Of a stretch of DNA of 35,660 nt, positions 15,728-24,606 are shown in pieces. The DNA is from Segatella copri (GTDB lineage: Bacteria; Bacteroidota; Bacteroidia; Bacteroidales; Bacteroidaceae), in contig NZ_JAHOEA010000038.1 of NCBI RefSeq assembly GCF_019127135.1, positions 1 to 35,660 on the forward strand, read 5' to 3'. Numbering within the stretch: the stretch's first letter is position 1; the number at the start of each line of letters is the position of its first letter. The notes below the pieces were generated by a model that saw nothing but the letters and a program-made list of their open reading frames with translations, was not told where the DNA came from and did no database searches. A program made the position numbers and the translations under genes.

Positions 15728-18700
15728 ATGAACAAAATTTCTAAACATTTATGTCGCATGATGCTGGTATTGCTTGGCTTGATACTTGCTTGTCCGTCGG
15801 TATGTGTTGCAGGACAAACAGTAGTAGCATCATGGGTATTCTCACAAGGGTGGGAAGCCTCGAGTAAGGGGAGTGTGGTAACTTATACCCCTGATGGAAG
15901 TGGGTGGACGGCACTTTCGAATACAGCTTGGAAAACTAAGCAACCAGTGTTTTTGCCAAATACTTGTAATGGAGTTTTGGATAATTACAAGCTTACGCTG
16001 AAGACCAGTGATGGAAAATGGGAGGTGAAGCAGAGTAAGGACAGTTACCTGTTGCGCCTCAATACGGCGTCTGTCAATAAGTTTACATCTAAGTCGGATT
16101 ATGGTAACGCTTCGAAACATGATCAGTATTTTGAAGTAAGTTTCCCTACTGTCAGCCTTCAAAATGCAAAGCTCAACTTCGCGATAGGTGATGGCTCGAG
16201 CAGTTCTACCCCCTTTGGAGTAGTCTATTCCGTAGATGGAGGTTCCACATGGAAGGTTCTCGATGACTATGTAAGTGGAAGTCATTGGAATACCTATGTT
16301 GATGCGAAGTATGACCTTGATGCTGATAATAAGGAAAATGTCATCGTTCGTATTCTCATTACAACAGCAACGAAAAACAGCAACTACAATCTGAAATATG
16401 TGAATATTCTTGCCGACGACCATGAAGCTCCAAAGTTTCAGACAAGCCGTCCCGCAGATAATTCAATCAATGTGGCTACAAAAGGTACCATAGTGGTTGA
16501 TTTTAATGAGAGTGTACAACTGGCAGAAGGTGCTTGTGCAAAACTGACAAACGCTGCATCAAATAAATCAATAGCTATAGCACCGGTTGTAAATGGAAAC
16601 AGTCTTCGTTTTGCCTATTCTTCTCTTGAAAAGAGTTGTGTCTACAACTTTGAGTTGCCAGGCAATACCGTGAAAGACCTTTCTGGCAATGTGAGTGGCG
16701 AAGCCGTAAAGTTCAGTTTTACTACAGCCGACACCGATCCTATTGCAGCTCCTATTATTGAGAGTAAGAATCATTTATGGTACAACCGACCAGCTGGCTA
16801 TTGGGAAGAGGCACTTCCATTGGGAAATGGCCGTCTTGGAGTCATGCATTCGGGTAGTGTGGCATGTGACACGTTGCAGCTCAACGAAGATACCTTCTGG
16901 GATCAGGGTCCTAACAGTAACTACAATGCCAATGCGCTAGGTGTGTTGAAGCAAGTACAGCAAGGAATCCTCAGTAAAGATTATGCTTCGGTACAGAATC
17001 TTGCTGTAAACAACTGGATGTCGCAAGGCTCACATGGAGCAAGCTACCGTGCGGCAGGTGTGATGCTTATTGGTTTCCCAGGTCAGCGCTTCGACGATAT
17101 GGAAGGAACACAAACCGAGAATGCTGCTGATGCACAGGGCTATGTGCGCTATCTTGATATGAATACAGCTACGAGTAATGTGGAATATCATGTAAAGAAT
17201 GTAGGATATAAGCGTACGGTATTCACTTCTTTCAAGGATAATGTTACTGTGGTTCGTCTTGAAGCAGACCAGGCAGGAAAGCTCGATTTCAATGTGGCAT
17301 ACGCCGGTAGCAATAAGTCGAATATTGAGAAACTTATTTCCAACGAGCTGTTCGACAATCATACCATCAAGGCAATGATGGGTCCGGCTCGCGACAAATG
17401 TGAGAATGTTGATAACAAGCTTCATCTCTGTACCTATATTCGTGTGATTGACTGTGATGGTACAATCGAAAATGACCAGACAACAATCTACGGTCAAGGC
17501 ACAATAGGAGCTGCAACAAAAGCTCCCCGATTAAAAATTACAGGAGCTACACATGCTACTATCATTGTATCACAAGCTACAAACTTCAAGAAGTACAATG
17601 ATGTGAGTGGCAATGCAGATGCAACGGCTTTTGCTTATTTGCAGAATTACGAGACAAGCGGAAAGGATTATGCAACCACTCTTGCCGACCATAAAGCGGT
17701 GTACAAACAGCAGTTTGACCGTGTAGACCTTACTCTTGACGGCAATGCTGCACAAGAGGCTAAGGATACAGAGCTGCGCATCAAGGAATTCCATAAAACA
17801 TCCGATCCGCAGCTTGCAGCCAACTACTTCCAGTTTGGCCGTTATCTTCTTATCTCTTCTTCACAGCCTGGAACACAGCCAGCCAACTTGCAGGGAATAT
17901 GGAATCCTGATGCACGCCAATATCCTGCTTGGGATTCAAAGTATACCTCAAATATCAATGTGGAGATGAATTATTGGCCTGCTGAGGTTACTAATCTTGC
18001 AGAATGTCACGAGCCATTTGTAGAGATGGTGAAAGATGTTAGTGTGACTGGTGCTGAAACGGCAAAGCAGATGTATGGTGCACGTGGATGGACATTACAT
18101 CATAATACCGACATCTGGCGTACTACGGGTGCTGTAGATAATGGAACCGTAGGAGTATGGCCAACGTGTAATGCCTGGTTCTGTTCACATTTGTGGGAGC
18201 GTTACCTCTTCTCTGGTGATAAACAATATCTCGCTGAGGTTTATCCTTTGATGAAAGGTGCTGCTGAGTTCTATCAGGATTTTCTTGTAAAAGATCCTGA
18301 GACAGGGTACATGGTGGTTTGTCCAAGCAATTCGCCAGAGAACCATCCTGGTATAGGTAATTTTACTAAGAGTGATGGTAAAACAGCAAATATTGCTCTT
18401 TTCGGAGGTGTGGCAATGGATAATGAAATGGTGTATGACCTATTGAAGAATACGGCTCTTGCAGCCCGTGCCCTTGATAAGGATGCCTCCTTTGCTGATG
18501 CACTTGATGAATTGAAAGCAAAGATTACTCCATGGAGAATCGGCAAATACGGACAGGTGCAGGAATGGCAGGAAGATTGGGATAGGGAAACGTCATCCCA
18601 CCGTCATCTTTCACATCTTTGGGGTGCCTATCCTGGCAATCAGGTTTCTCCTTACGAAAATCCTACTCTCTATCAGGCTGTTCTTAAAAGTCTTGTGGGA

Positions 18701-19453
18701 CGTGGTGATGCTGCCCGTGGATGGTCGATGGGATGGAAAGAGGCTATGTGGGCCCGAATGCTTGACGGCGACCATGCCATGAAGATTCTTAAAAATCAGC
18801 TTGTTTTGCTCGATCCTAATGTAACAATAGCCTCTTCGGATGGCGGTTCTTATGCTAATATGTTTGATGCTCACCCACCATTCCAGATTGATGGCAACTT
18901 TGGTGCTACAGCTGCAATAGCAGAGATGCTTGTACAGTCGCATGCAGGATTCCTGCATATCCTTCCTGCCTTGCCTACTGAATGGAAAACTGGCGGTGAG
19001 GTTAAGGGACTACGCTCACGTGGTGGATTCATAGTGACTGACTTAAAATGGACAGATGGTAACGTAGAAAGAGTAACAATAAAGTCTACCATTGGCGGAA
19101 ACCTTCGCTTGCGTTCGGCAACGCCTCTTCTCAAGAATGGCGTAACTTCTCTAAAAACAGCAGAAGGCGATAATGACAATCCGTTGATGCAGCCTTATTG
19201 TATGCCTGATCCTATCGTGAAAGATAAGAGTAAGATTCCTGCAACACGACTTGAAGATACTTATCTCTATGATATTCCTACTCAGGCTGGTGAGGAAATC
19301 ACGCTTGTTGGCTGCACTACGGGTATTGCTAATGTATCAGCTCTGCAGCCATGTTCTGATAGAAGCCATGTTCGTTATAATCTCGGAGGACAACGAGTAG
19401 GTAACAGTTATCATGGTATTGTGGTAAAAGGCGGAAACAAATATAGGCAATGA
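15728..19453 (+). CDS. Secreted GH95 alpha-L-fucosidase with N-terminal accessory domains
   Basis: This 1241-residue secreted enzyme has a signal peptide ending near VCVAGQ (about residue 29). A beta-rich, possibly carbohydrate-binding, domain (about 30-230) contains SWVFSQGW and [14 protein letters not shown] bacterial Ig-like (Big_5) domain (about 235-332) starts [16 protein letters not shown]. The GH95 catalytic part runs from [27 protein letters not shown] (about 346) to about 1150. GH95 enzymes remove alpha-1,2-linked L-fucose or L-galactose by inversion. The residues matching the catalytic Asn pair of Bifidobacterium AfcA are Asn742 and Asn744 in NINVEMNYW, and the acid Asp is Asp1055 in QIDGNFGA; all are intact. 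The C-terminus (YNLGGQRV...[10 protein letters not shown]) is a Prevotella-type surface tail. The regulator gene downstream is convergent, and a phased repeat in the promoter may be its target. The host-glycan or plant-glycan substrate cannot be told. Confidence 0.92.
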   Translation: MNKISKHLCRMMLVLLGLILACPSVCVAGQTVVASWVFSQGWEASSKGSVVTYTPDGSGWTALSNTAWKTKQPVFLPNTCNGVLDNYKLTLKTSDGKWEVKQSKDSYLLRLNTASVNKFTSKSDYGNASKHDQYFEVSFPTVSLQNAKLNFAIGDGSSSSTPFGVVYSVDGGSTWKVLDDYVSGSHWNTYVDAKYDLDADNKENVIVRILITTATKNSNYNLKYVNILADDHEAPKFQTSRPADNSINVATKGTIVVDFNESVQLAEGACAKLTNAASNKSIAIAPVVNGNSLRFAYSSLEKSCVYNFELPGNTVKDLSGNVSGEAVKFSFTTADTDPIAAPIIESKNHLWYNRPAGYWEEALPLGNGRLGVMHSGSVACDTLQLNEDTFWDQGPNSNYNANALGVLKQVQQGILSKDYASVQNLAVNNWMSQGSHGASYRAAGVMLIGFPGQRFDDMEGTQTENAADAQGYVRYLDMNTATSNVEYHVKNVGYKRTVFTSFKDNVTVVRLEADQAGKLDFNVAYAGSNKSNIEKLISNELFDNHTIKAMMGPARDKCENVDNKLHLCTYIRVIDCDGTIENDQTTIYGQGTIGAATKAPRLKITGATHATIIVSQATNFKKYNDVSGNADATAFAYLQNYETSGKDYATTLADHKAVYKQQFDRVDLTLDGNAAQEAKDTELRIKEFHKTSDPQLAANYFQFGRYLLISSSQPGTQPANLQGIWNPDARQYPAWDSKYTSNINVEMNYWPAEVTNLAECHEPFVEMVKDVSVTGAETAKQMYGARGWTLHHNTDIWRTTGAVDNGTVGVWPTCNAWFCSHLWERYLFSGDKQYLAEVYPLMKGAAEFYQDFLVKDPETGYMVVCPSNSPENHPGIGNFTKSDGKTANIALFGGVAMDNEMVYDLLKNTALAARALDKDASFADALDELKAKITPWRIGKYGQVQEWQEDWDRETSSHRHLSHLWGAYPGNQVSPYENPTLYQAVLKSLVGRGDAARGWSMGWKEAMWARMLDGDHAMKILKNQLVLLDPNVTIASSDGGSYANMFDAHPPFQIDGNFGATAAIAEMLVQSHAGFLHILPALPTEWKTGGEVKGLRSRGGFIVTDLKWTDGNVERVTIKSTIGGNLRLRSATPLLKNGVTSLKTAEGDNDNPLMQPYCMPDPIVKDKSKIPATRLEDTYLYDIPTQAGEEITLVGCTTGIANVSALQPCSDRSHVRYNLGGQRVGNSYHGIVVKGGNKYRQ

Positions 19454-19507
19454 TTCTTATAATTGGGCTTTATATAAAAAGTTATAGGTAGGTTATGTTT
19501 ATGATAG

Positions 19508-19552
19508 GGAGGATGCTCAAATAATGAAAAATTTGTTGCATCCTCCTTTTTT
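19508..19552 (+). terminator. Terminator of the GH95 gene
   Basis: GGAGGATGC (19508-19516) pairs perfectly with GCATCCTCC (19538-19546), followed by TTTTTT. Confidence 0.85.
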
Positions 19553-19584
19553 GTATTCTGCCAGTTGACATGTACCTGGTTCTT

Positions 19585-21966
19585 TTAATCCATTCTCAAT
19601 TCTGATGGAGTTACTCCTATTATCTTCTTAAAGCAGCGGCTGAAATATTTGGGGTCAGAGAAGCCGCAGCGATAGGCTATTTCTGATACATTGAGATTCC
19701 TTTCTTCAAGAAGCATTTGGCGAGCCGTGTTCAGTCGGATATTGAGGATGAAGTTGTTGGGCGTACAGTCAAACTCTTTCTTCATCAAAATATATAAGGT
19801 TGAGCGGCTCATGCACATTTCCCTGGCAATGGTATCTACATTCAGGTCGGAGTCGGAGAGATGGTCGAGAATAAACTTTTCTACGTCTGTCCTGAAGGCA
19901 GAAGATTCGCCAGGATCCGAGATGATGGATTCTTTTTCACAGTTGTCGTTACGCTCTATTACGTCGGCTACTCTCATCTTGATGTATTCCATCTTTTCGC
20001 CTGCAGAGAGTTTTAGGGTCTTGATTTCATTCTCCAGTCGTTGTATGTACCAATAAAGTTTGAATGCAAGGAGCAATGTAATAAATACGCCTCCTCCATA
20101 AAGCATCCAGGCTATGGGACGTTCATTGAAATAAGGGGTGCGATGAATGCTTATAGATGCCTCATTGTCGCACCAGATTCCATCTCCGTTAGTCGATTTG
20201 ATCTTCAGGCAGAATGTTCCTGCTGGGATGTTTGAGAGATTGATACGGTTCTCTGTGGTGTACAGCCAGTGGCTATCTACGCCCTCAAGCATATATGCAT
20301 ATTGTATAGGCTCGTTCTTGTTGAGGTCGATGGCTGCGAATGAAATGCTCAGACTTTTCTCCTTAGGTGAGAGCTCTATGTGTGGAGGTGTATCAAAAAG
20401 GATTTTTGGCTTGAAATTACTTATCCTTACCGTCTGTTCATTGATTGGTAATATGCCTTGTGTGGTACCAAAAAGCATCGTTTTGCTTTCTGAGACATTC
20501 AGAGGCTTTACTTCTGAGAAAGAGAAATCGCCCTTGAAAAGACTCTCGGAATAGTTGGTGAACGATTCTTTTTGGGGATTGTATTTCATCAGACAGTGCT
20601 CTGATACGAGCCATATCATACCTTGTGCGTCCTCGCACATATTGAGTATCACGTCAGACATCATACCGTTATCGGTAGTTAATGTTGAAAATTTCAGGTC
20701 GTTTGCATAAAGGTTTCCCTTTTCTATAATGTTTAAGCCTCCGCCATAAGTTGCTGCATATATCGTCCCGTTTCTTGATTGTAGCAGTGCCATCACTTCA
20801 TTATTGCTTATGGATTTCGGATTGGAAGGTATTCGTTTGTTTTGTAGGAAACGAATCTTCTGCGGATTTCTATCTATATTGTAGGTGAAGAGACCGTCAT
20901 TGGTGGCAAGCAGTAAGGTGCCGCTTGGGCTTAAAAGCATGTCGTGTATACATTTTGCCTGGCTGGGAAATTGTCCTATATCATTATTGCTGTTGATGAA
21001 CTTGGGGTTTTCGCTCCATGGATTCTTGATAATGTTTAGACCTCCCATGAATGTTCCCAAGAGGATTCTGCCATGTCGGTCTTCTTTGATGGCATATATA
21101 CTGTTGCTATTTATGCTGTAACGGCTGGCATTTTTGGTAAATGACTTTACTGAGAAATTTCCGTCTTTTGTTTCTTTTAGTCTGAAAAGTCCGTTGGGCT
21201 TTGTGCCTAACCATAGAATACCGTGTGAGTCTTGAAGCATGGAATATACGTTTGCTCCGAACGGAATTCTTGTTTTCGATATATTACCATTTTTCTTCAG
21301 GTAGCCTATTAGCGAACCTTTTGGCGCATATATCCTGACAAAGCCATTCTTGTCGGCTATGAAGATTCTTTTTTCTTTGTCCTGGAATATGGAGCGTATT
21401 ACTTCTTCTCCATCATCTTTACACTTTACGGGCCCCACTTTTTCCTTCTTGAATGTGAGCCTGTCTAGACCTCGATGGGTGTATATCCAGTAGCCTCCTT
21501 GTCTGTCTTTATATAAAATGTGGGTTTCCTCGCCCTCGTATTCTGGCAGGGAAATGATTGTTGCTTTCTGTTGTGTGGTAGGGCGAAAACGATCTCCCTT
21601 GTCTGTCTTTTTGCCTTTTAGTGGTACAAACTTCTTTTCATTGGTCTTGAACAGGTAATATCCGTTGGGACATTTGCACAGGATGTTCCCTCCTGTCGTT
21701 TCGCGAATAAAGAAGATGCGATTGGTGATAAGTGGACAGTTGTCTCCTTTGCGAGCCTTGAAATTAGAAAAGGAGTATCCGTCGTAGCGACTCAGTCCAT
21801 TCCATGAACTGATCCATATGTATCCCTTGCTGTCCTGAATTACGCAAGTGATGAGGCTTTGAGGTAGTCCATCGCTTTCAGTAAAATGCTTAATGCTTGT
21901 TGATGCTGCGATATCAACAAGTACAAGTGAAAGGATAAGGGTAATTAAAAATCTATTTATTCTCAT
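19585..21966 (-). CDS. Membrane-spanning HTCS-like regulator lacking kinase and receiver domains (Reg_prop / Y_Y_Y / TM / AraC HTH)
   Basis: This 793-residue protein has a signal-anchor (about 1-22) and a periplasmic beta-propeller of Reg_prop repeats (about 25-530). Examples are GLPQSLITCVIQDSKGYIWISSWNGLSRYDG, SMLQDSHGILWLGTKPNGLFR and YAIKEDRHGRILLGTFMGGLNII. A Y_Y_Y domain follows (about 535-610, YAYMLEGVDSHW), then one TM helix (about 619-641) and a short coiled coil (about 642-685). The AraC-type double HTH is at 691-793 (LNVDTIAREMCMSRSTLYILMKK; LNVSEIAYRCGFSDPKYFSRCFKK). Classical hybrid two-component systems (about 1300-1400 aa) carry HisKA, HATPase and REC between TM and HTH; none is present here. 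The reading frame is intact, so this is a design, not a frameshift. It is convergent with the GH95 gene, which is the likely target. The propeller is also shorter than in classical HTCS. Confidence 0.9.
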   Translation of the reverse strand: MRINRFLITLILSLVLVDIAASTSIKHFTESDGLPQSLITCVIQDSKGYIWISSWNGLSRYDGYSFSNFKARKGDNCPLITNRIFFIRETTGGNILCKCPNGYYLFKTNEKKFVPLKGKKTDKGDRFRPTTQQKATIISLPEYEGEETHILYKDRQGGYWIYTHRGLDRLTFKKEKVGPVKCKDDGEEVIRSIFQDKEKRIFIADKNGFVRIYAPKGSLIGYLKKNGNISKTRIPFGANVYSMLQDSHGILWLGTKPNGLFRLKETKDGNFSVKSFTKNASRYSINSNSIYAIKEDRHGRILLGTFMGGLNIIKNPWSENPKFINSNNDIGQFPSQAKCIHDMLLSPSGTLLLATNDGLFTYNIDRNPQKIRFLQNKRIPSNPKSISNNEVMALLQSRNGTIYAATYGGGLNIIEKGNLYANDLKFSTLTTDNGMMSDVILNMCEDAQGMIWLVSEHCLMKYNPQKESFTNYSESLFKGDFSFSEVKPLNVSESKTMLFGTTQGILPINEQTVRISNFKPKILFDTPPHIELSPKEKSLSISFAAIDLNKNEPIQYAYMLEGVDSHWLYTTENRINLSNIPAGTFCLKIKSTNGDGIWCDNEASISIHRTPYFNERPIAWMLYGGGVFITLLLAFKLYWYIQRLENEIKTLKLSAGEKMEYIKMRVADVIERNDNCEKESIISDPGESSAFRTDVEKFILDHLSDSDLNVDTIAREMCMSRSTLYILMKKEFDCTPNNFILNIRLNTARQMLLEERNLNVSEIAYRCGFSDPKYFSRCFKKIIGVTPSELRMD

Positions 21967-22004
21967 ATTTTCTTGTTTGTCTAGTCTTTTGTTTCTTTTG
22001 GGTG

Positions 22005-22038
22005 CAAAGATAATAAAAATATAGCAGAGTTTGGCAAA
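22005..22038 (-). promoter_or_regulatory. Promoter of the HTCS-like regulator
   Basis: On the minus strand TTTG (22035-22038) and TATCTTTG (22005-22012) are spaced 22 bases, followed by CACCC. The 48-base block 21996-22043 is 43/48 identical to the mtnN promoter block 23496-23543. Confidence 0.7.
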
Positions 22039-22121
22039 GTTTATGTTTTTTTAATCCATATAGCAACGGTCTTGGGAGAAAAGTTTAAAAATCCCTGGTG
22101 AAATTGTATACGATGTTTCTT

Positions 22122-22155
22122 AAATATAAACGCCCGCAATTTGTGGTTGCGGGCG
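22122..22155 (-). terminator. Terminator of mtnN-luxS
   Basis: On the minus strand CGCCCGCAA (22147-22155) pairs with TTGCGGGCG (22131-22139), 9 bp perfect with a 7-base loop. A T-rich TTTATATTT tail follows. It lies 12 bases past the luxS stop. Confidence 0.75.
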
Positions 22156-22166
22156 GTCATATATGA

Positions 22167-22652
22167 TTAGTCTTGTGTAGGATAAATTAAGTTAGCTTCT
22201 GTGATGCAGCAGAGCACCTCATCCAGATATTTTCTGGCTTCATATTTCGCCATAGGCAGGTCATGGAGCAGATAGTTGCCGCAGTCCTTTGCCGCCTGTC
22301 CCGGAATCTCGCCCTCGAAATCGGCGATAAACTGGAAGGTGCGCTTCATCAGTTCCACGATGTCCTTGCTCTCCAGGTCGCCCTTGATGAGGAGATAGTT
22401 GCCCGTGAGGCATCCCATCGGTCCCCAGTAGATGATGCGGTCCTTCCACTCCTCGTCGTTGCGCAGGTAAGTGGCAGCTAAGTGTTCGATGGTATGGATG
22501 GCACCGTTGTGCAGGCAAGGCTCCTGATTAGGCACTTTCATGCGGATATCGAAGGTGGTTACCACCTCTCCGCCAACTTCGTCCTTACGGCTCACATAGA
22601 TGCCGCGGAGCAACTTGTTATGATTGATTGTAAAACTTGGAATCTTATTCAT
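22167..22652 (-). CDS. luxS: S-ribosylhomocysteine lyase (LuxS)
   Basis: LuxS splits S-ribosylhomocysteine into homocysteine and DPD, the precursor of AI-2. With the ATG at 22652 the protein has 161 residues and begins MNKIPSFTINH, the normal LuxS start. An upstream in-frame extension of 36 residues is only the translated repeat element (KVQS-type text) and is rejected. Metal ligands His53 and His57 in HTIEHL and Cys124 in AAKDCGNY are present, as are the catalytic Cys81 in GPMGCLTG and Glu56. It lies 131 bases downstream of mtnN in the same direction, so the two successive enzymes of the activated methyl cycle are probably one operon, with a repeat element between them. Confidence 0.96.
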   Translation of the reverse strand: MNKIPSFTINHNKLLRGIYVSRKDEVGGEVVTTFDIRMKVPNQEPCLHNGAIHTIEHLAATYLRNDEEWKDRIIYWGPMGCLTGNYLLIKGDLESKDIVELMKRTFQFIADFEGEIPGQAAKDCGNYLLHDLPMAKYEARKYLDEVLCCITEANLIYPTQD

Positions 22653-22780
22653 ATTACTTTGAACTTTGAATATTGAACTTTGAACTTTATGATTACTTTT
22701 TACTTTGAACTCTGAATATTGAACTTTATAATAATCCGTATGGCATATCATAAAGTTCAAAGTTCAAAGCTCAAAGTTCA
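22653..22780 (-). repeat. TTTGAACT/AGTTCAAA repeat element between mtnN and luxS
   Basis: On the plus strand, 22654-22730 carries many TTTGAACT or TTGAATATT units, including two copies of TACTTTGAACTYTGAATATT (from 22656 and 22704). Then 22747-22780 carries AGTTCAAA units in the opposite sense. A 21-bp perfect inverted repeat (22673-22693 with 22747-22767) brackets a 53-base loop. This type of GTTCAAA repeat is known from intergenic DNA of Bacteroidetes. It fills the space between two operon partners. Confidence 0.85.
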
Positions 22781-22783
22781 ATG

Positions 22784-23482
22784 CTACAGACTCTCCAGGA
22801 AAGCCTTGGTAACATTGAATGAGCCTTCAGCCATCTTAGCCCAGAAGTCGAAATACTGCTGTGCCTTGGTATCCTTCAGCGGTACATCGCTGATGATGCG
22901 GAAGGAGATGAAAGGCGTCTTGTAGATGTGGCAGGTCTGAGCAATAGAGCAACTCTCCATATCCACCGCCATCGCCTGAGGGAAATGCTCCAGGATAGAG
23001 CGCATCTTCTCCTTGCTGTCAACAAACCATTCGCCGCTCACAATCTGGCCGGCATGGATTTTCGGGTGCTTGTTGTCTGGCAGACTGTTGATGGCAAGCG
23101 CCTTCTCCACATATTCCTTAGGTGACTTAAAGGAAGCCGGCATGCCCAGAATCTGGCCGAATTCGCATTCTTCTCCGCAGTAGGCATCGTGATAAACGCA
23201 GTTGGTAGCCACTACCACCTCGGTTACGTTGAGGTTGATATCAGCGCCTCCAGCCACGCCTGAAGAGATAACAAGGTCTGGGTGATAGTTGTCAATCATT
23301 TCCACGGCTCCGATGGTACTGTTCACCTTTCCGATGCCGCATTGCTGCATCACCACCTCATTATCGCATATCTTTCCGATAACGAAGTCTTTATAGTTTT
23401 TTCTCTCAACCTGCGATTCGGTCAATAATGTTTTGAGTTGCGCGAACTCCTTGTCCATCGCAACGATAATTCCTATTTTCAT
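22784..23482 (-). CDS. mtnN: 5'-methylthioadenosine/S-adenosylhomocysteine nucleosidase
   Basis: The enzyme (Pfs/MTAN) hydrolyses S-adenosylhomocysteine to adenine and S-ribosylhomocysteine, the LuxS substrate, and also acts on methylthioadenosine and 5'-deoxyadenosine. The 232 residues are the usual length. Key residues are present: Glu12 in VAMDKEFAQL, GVAGGADINLNVTEVVVAT for ribose/phosphate-site architecture, Glu176 in AVDMESCSIAQ and the catalytic Asp199 in RIISDVPL. It is the first gene of a probable mtnN-luxS operon. Its promoter block closely resembles that of the HTCS-like regulator. Confidence 0.96.
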   Translation of the reverse strand: MKIGIIVAMDKEFAQLKTLLTESQVERKNYKDFVIGKICDNEVVMQQCGIGKVNSTIGAVEMIDNYHPDLVISSGVAGGADINLNVTEVVVATNCVYHDAYCGEECEFGQILGMPASFKSPKEYVEKALAINSLPDNKHPKIHAGQIVSGEWFVDSKEKMRSILEHFPQAMAVDMESCSIAQTCHIYKTPFISFRIISDVPLKDTKAQQYFDFWAKMAEGSFNVTKAFLESL

Positions 23483-23504
23483 ATTGTATACTAACTTTTG
23501 GGTG

Positions 23505-23538
23505 CAAAGTTAATAAAAATATTGCAGAGAGTAGCAAA
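23505..23538 (-). promoter_or_regulatory. Promoter of mtnN-luxS
   Basis: On the minus strand TTTG (23535-23538) and TAACTTTG (23505-23512) are spaced 22 bases, followed by CACCC. Confidence 0.7.
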
Positions 23539-23581
23539 GTTTAAGTGCTTTTTGCAATAATTTAGTCCTTATTGACAGCAA

Positions 23582-23639
23582 AGCACCCATCTCATATTCC
23601 GGAAGCAGGAAAAATGCTTCAGAGTATGAGATGGGTGCT
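23582..23639 (-). terminator. Long hairpin after the NlpE-like gene, probable terminator
   Basis: A perfect 15-bp stem (23582-23596 with 23625-23639, AGCACCCATCTCATA) encloses a second 6-bp stem, GAAGCA/TGCTTC. It sits 23 bases past the stop of the minus-strand gene. The tail TTTGCTGTC is only weakly T-rich, so it may act as an mRNA-stabilising hairpin instead. Confidence 0.65.
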
Positions 23640-23661
23640 CTCTTCATCAGATGTAAATAGC

Positions 23662-24126
23662 TTACTTCTTCCTGGTCAGCACATAGTGCTTAGCCATGGC
23701 ACCTTCCGGCTCATTGCCGAGCGAATCGGTCATGATGAGGCTGTTGGCATCTTTTACCTTGTAGTAAGATGTCTCGCCGCTGGATGGACGGGTGATTTCT
23801 ACCACGTTGTTGGCCAATACCTTGAAGATACCGCTCGCTTCGTCGTGACCATCCTTGCGCTCCAGATAGTCGGCTGAGTACTGGTAGGTGCTGTCGGCAT
23901 TGAGCGTCAATACGGTCTTGATGCCCGGACAGTCGGCAGCAGGGAGAGTTCCCTCGTAGGTGCCGGCGATGGAATCGAGTACGACATCGTTGGAATTGAG
24001 CGAATCATTATCTGCATAACTGAGGCTATCCTGGTCAGCCCCCTGGCTATTTGTCTTCTTGCCATTGCAGGAGACAACTGACAATGCAGCGATGACGGCT
24101 GCTGTCAAAACTAATTTCTTTTTCAT
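23662..24126 (-). CDS. NlpE-like lipoprotein
   Basis: This 154-residue lipoprotein has signal peptide MKKKLVLTAAVIAALSVVSC with the lipidation Cys at residue 20. An acidic Ser/Asp-rich linker (about 21-50) follows, then an NlpE N-terminal-type domain (about 52-152). The family text is clear: GTYEGTLPAADCPGIKTVLTLNADSTYQY, then GIFKVLANNVVEITRP, YYKVKDANSLIMTD and HYVLTRKK. In E. coli, NlpE senses surface contact and copper or lipoprotein stress through Cpx, but Bacteroidetes lack that exact pathway. The role here is therefore an outer-membrane lipoprotein of unknown function. It is monocistronic, with a good promoter and a strong 3' hairpin. Confidence 0.87.
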   Translation of the reverse strand: MKKKLVLTAAVIAALSVVSCNGKKTNSQGADQDSLSYADNDSLNSNDVVLDSIAGTYEGTLPAADCPGIKTVLTLNADSTYQYSADYLERKDGHDEASGIFKVLANNVVEITRPSSGETSYYKVKDANSLIMTDSLGNEPEGAMAKHYVLTRKK

Positions 24127-24207
24127 ACTATACTGCTTTTTAATTGTTACTTAATTACGGAATCTTTTCTCTTATAGGGCTTTATCCCCGAGAAGGATTT
24201 CTCTTCG

Positions 24208-24238
24208 CAAAAATAGTGTTTTATTCTGTTATCCGCAA
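24208..24238 (-). promoter_or_regulatory. Promoter of the NlpE-like gene
   Basis: On the minus strand TTG (24236-24238) and TATTTTTG (24208-24215) are spaced 20 bases. The leader is about 75 bases. Confidence 0.7.
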
Positions 24239-24276
24239 GTTTTACACAGAAATTTATAGAATATTATACTATTTTC

Positions 24277-24570
24277 TCAGTTTATGATGATGGGCACAAT
24301 CTCTTCTTCGTTGGGCCAATGAGGCAGATAGAAGAGCGGGCGAGCGGTGCCGCCCAAGCCCGTCCAGTCTATCTGTTTCACAAAGTCGAAATCGGGAGGG
24401 CCGAAGTCGAAACTTCTGCCGTAGAGCACGATGGCGCCTCTGCCTTCATCTATCTTCCACAATCCGCCCCCGTAGGTGCATTGCTCGCCTGGAGCCAGCA
24501 TGTCACGATGCAGATAGACGCGCCCGAACTTCAGTACTCCTTCTCTGTTGATAATAAATTTCTGAAACAT
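24277..24570 (-). CDS. Conserved hypothetical protein, 97 aa
   Basis: The family cannot be named. The protein is 97 residues, without signal peptide or membrane segment, and is rich in aromatic and Gly residues: MFQKFIINREGVLKFGRVYLHRDML, GGGLWKIDEGRGAIVLYGRSFDFGPPDFDFV and a C-terminal PLFYLPHWPNEEEIVPIIIN. The even, protein-like composition and the position 36 bases behind the carboxylesterase in the same direction argue that it is a real gene and probably its operon partner. A small cytoplasmic beta-rich domain is the most that can be inferred. Confidence 0.7.
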   Translation of the reverse strand: MFQKFIINREGVLKFGRVYLHRDMLAPGEQCTYGGGLWKIDEGRGAIVLYGRSFDFGPPDFDFVKQIDWTGLGGTARPLFYLPHWPNEEEIVPIIIN

Positions 24571-24606
24571 CTCTGTTTCCGGTTTATTTAAAAAGATAGG
24601 AAGAAG

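Noticed and set aside
16743..18326. Several short frames on both strands within the GH95 gene
   Set aside because: The GH95 frame is continuous and homologous over its whole length; the short frames are shadows.
22653..22760. N-terminal extension of LuxS by 36 residues
   Set aside because: The extension is a translation of the GTTCAAA repeats (KVQS-type text). LuxS proteins start at the MNKIPSF position.
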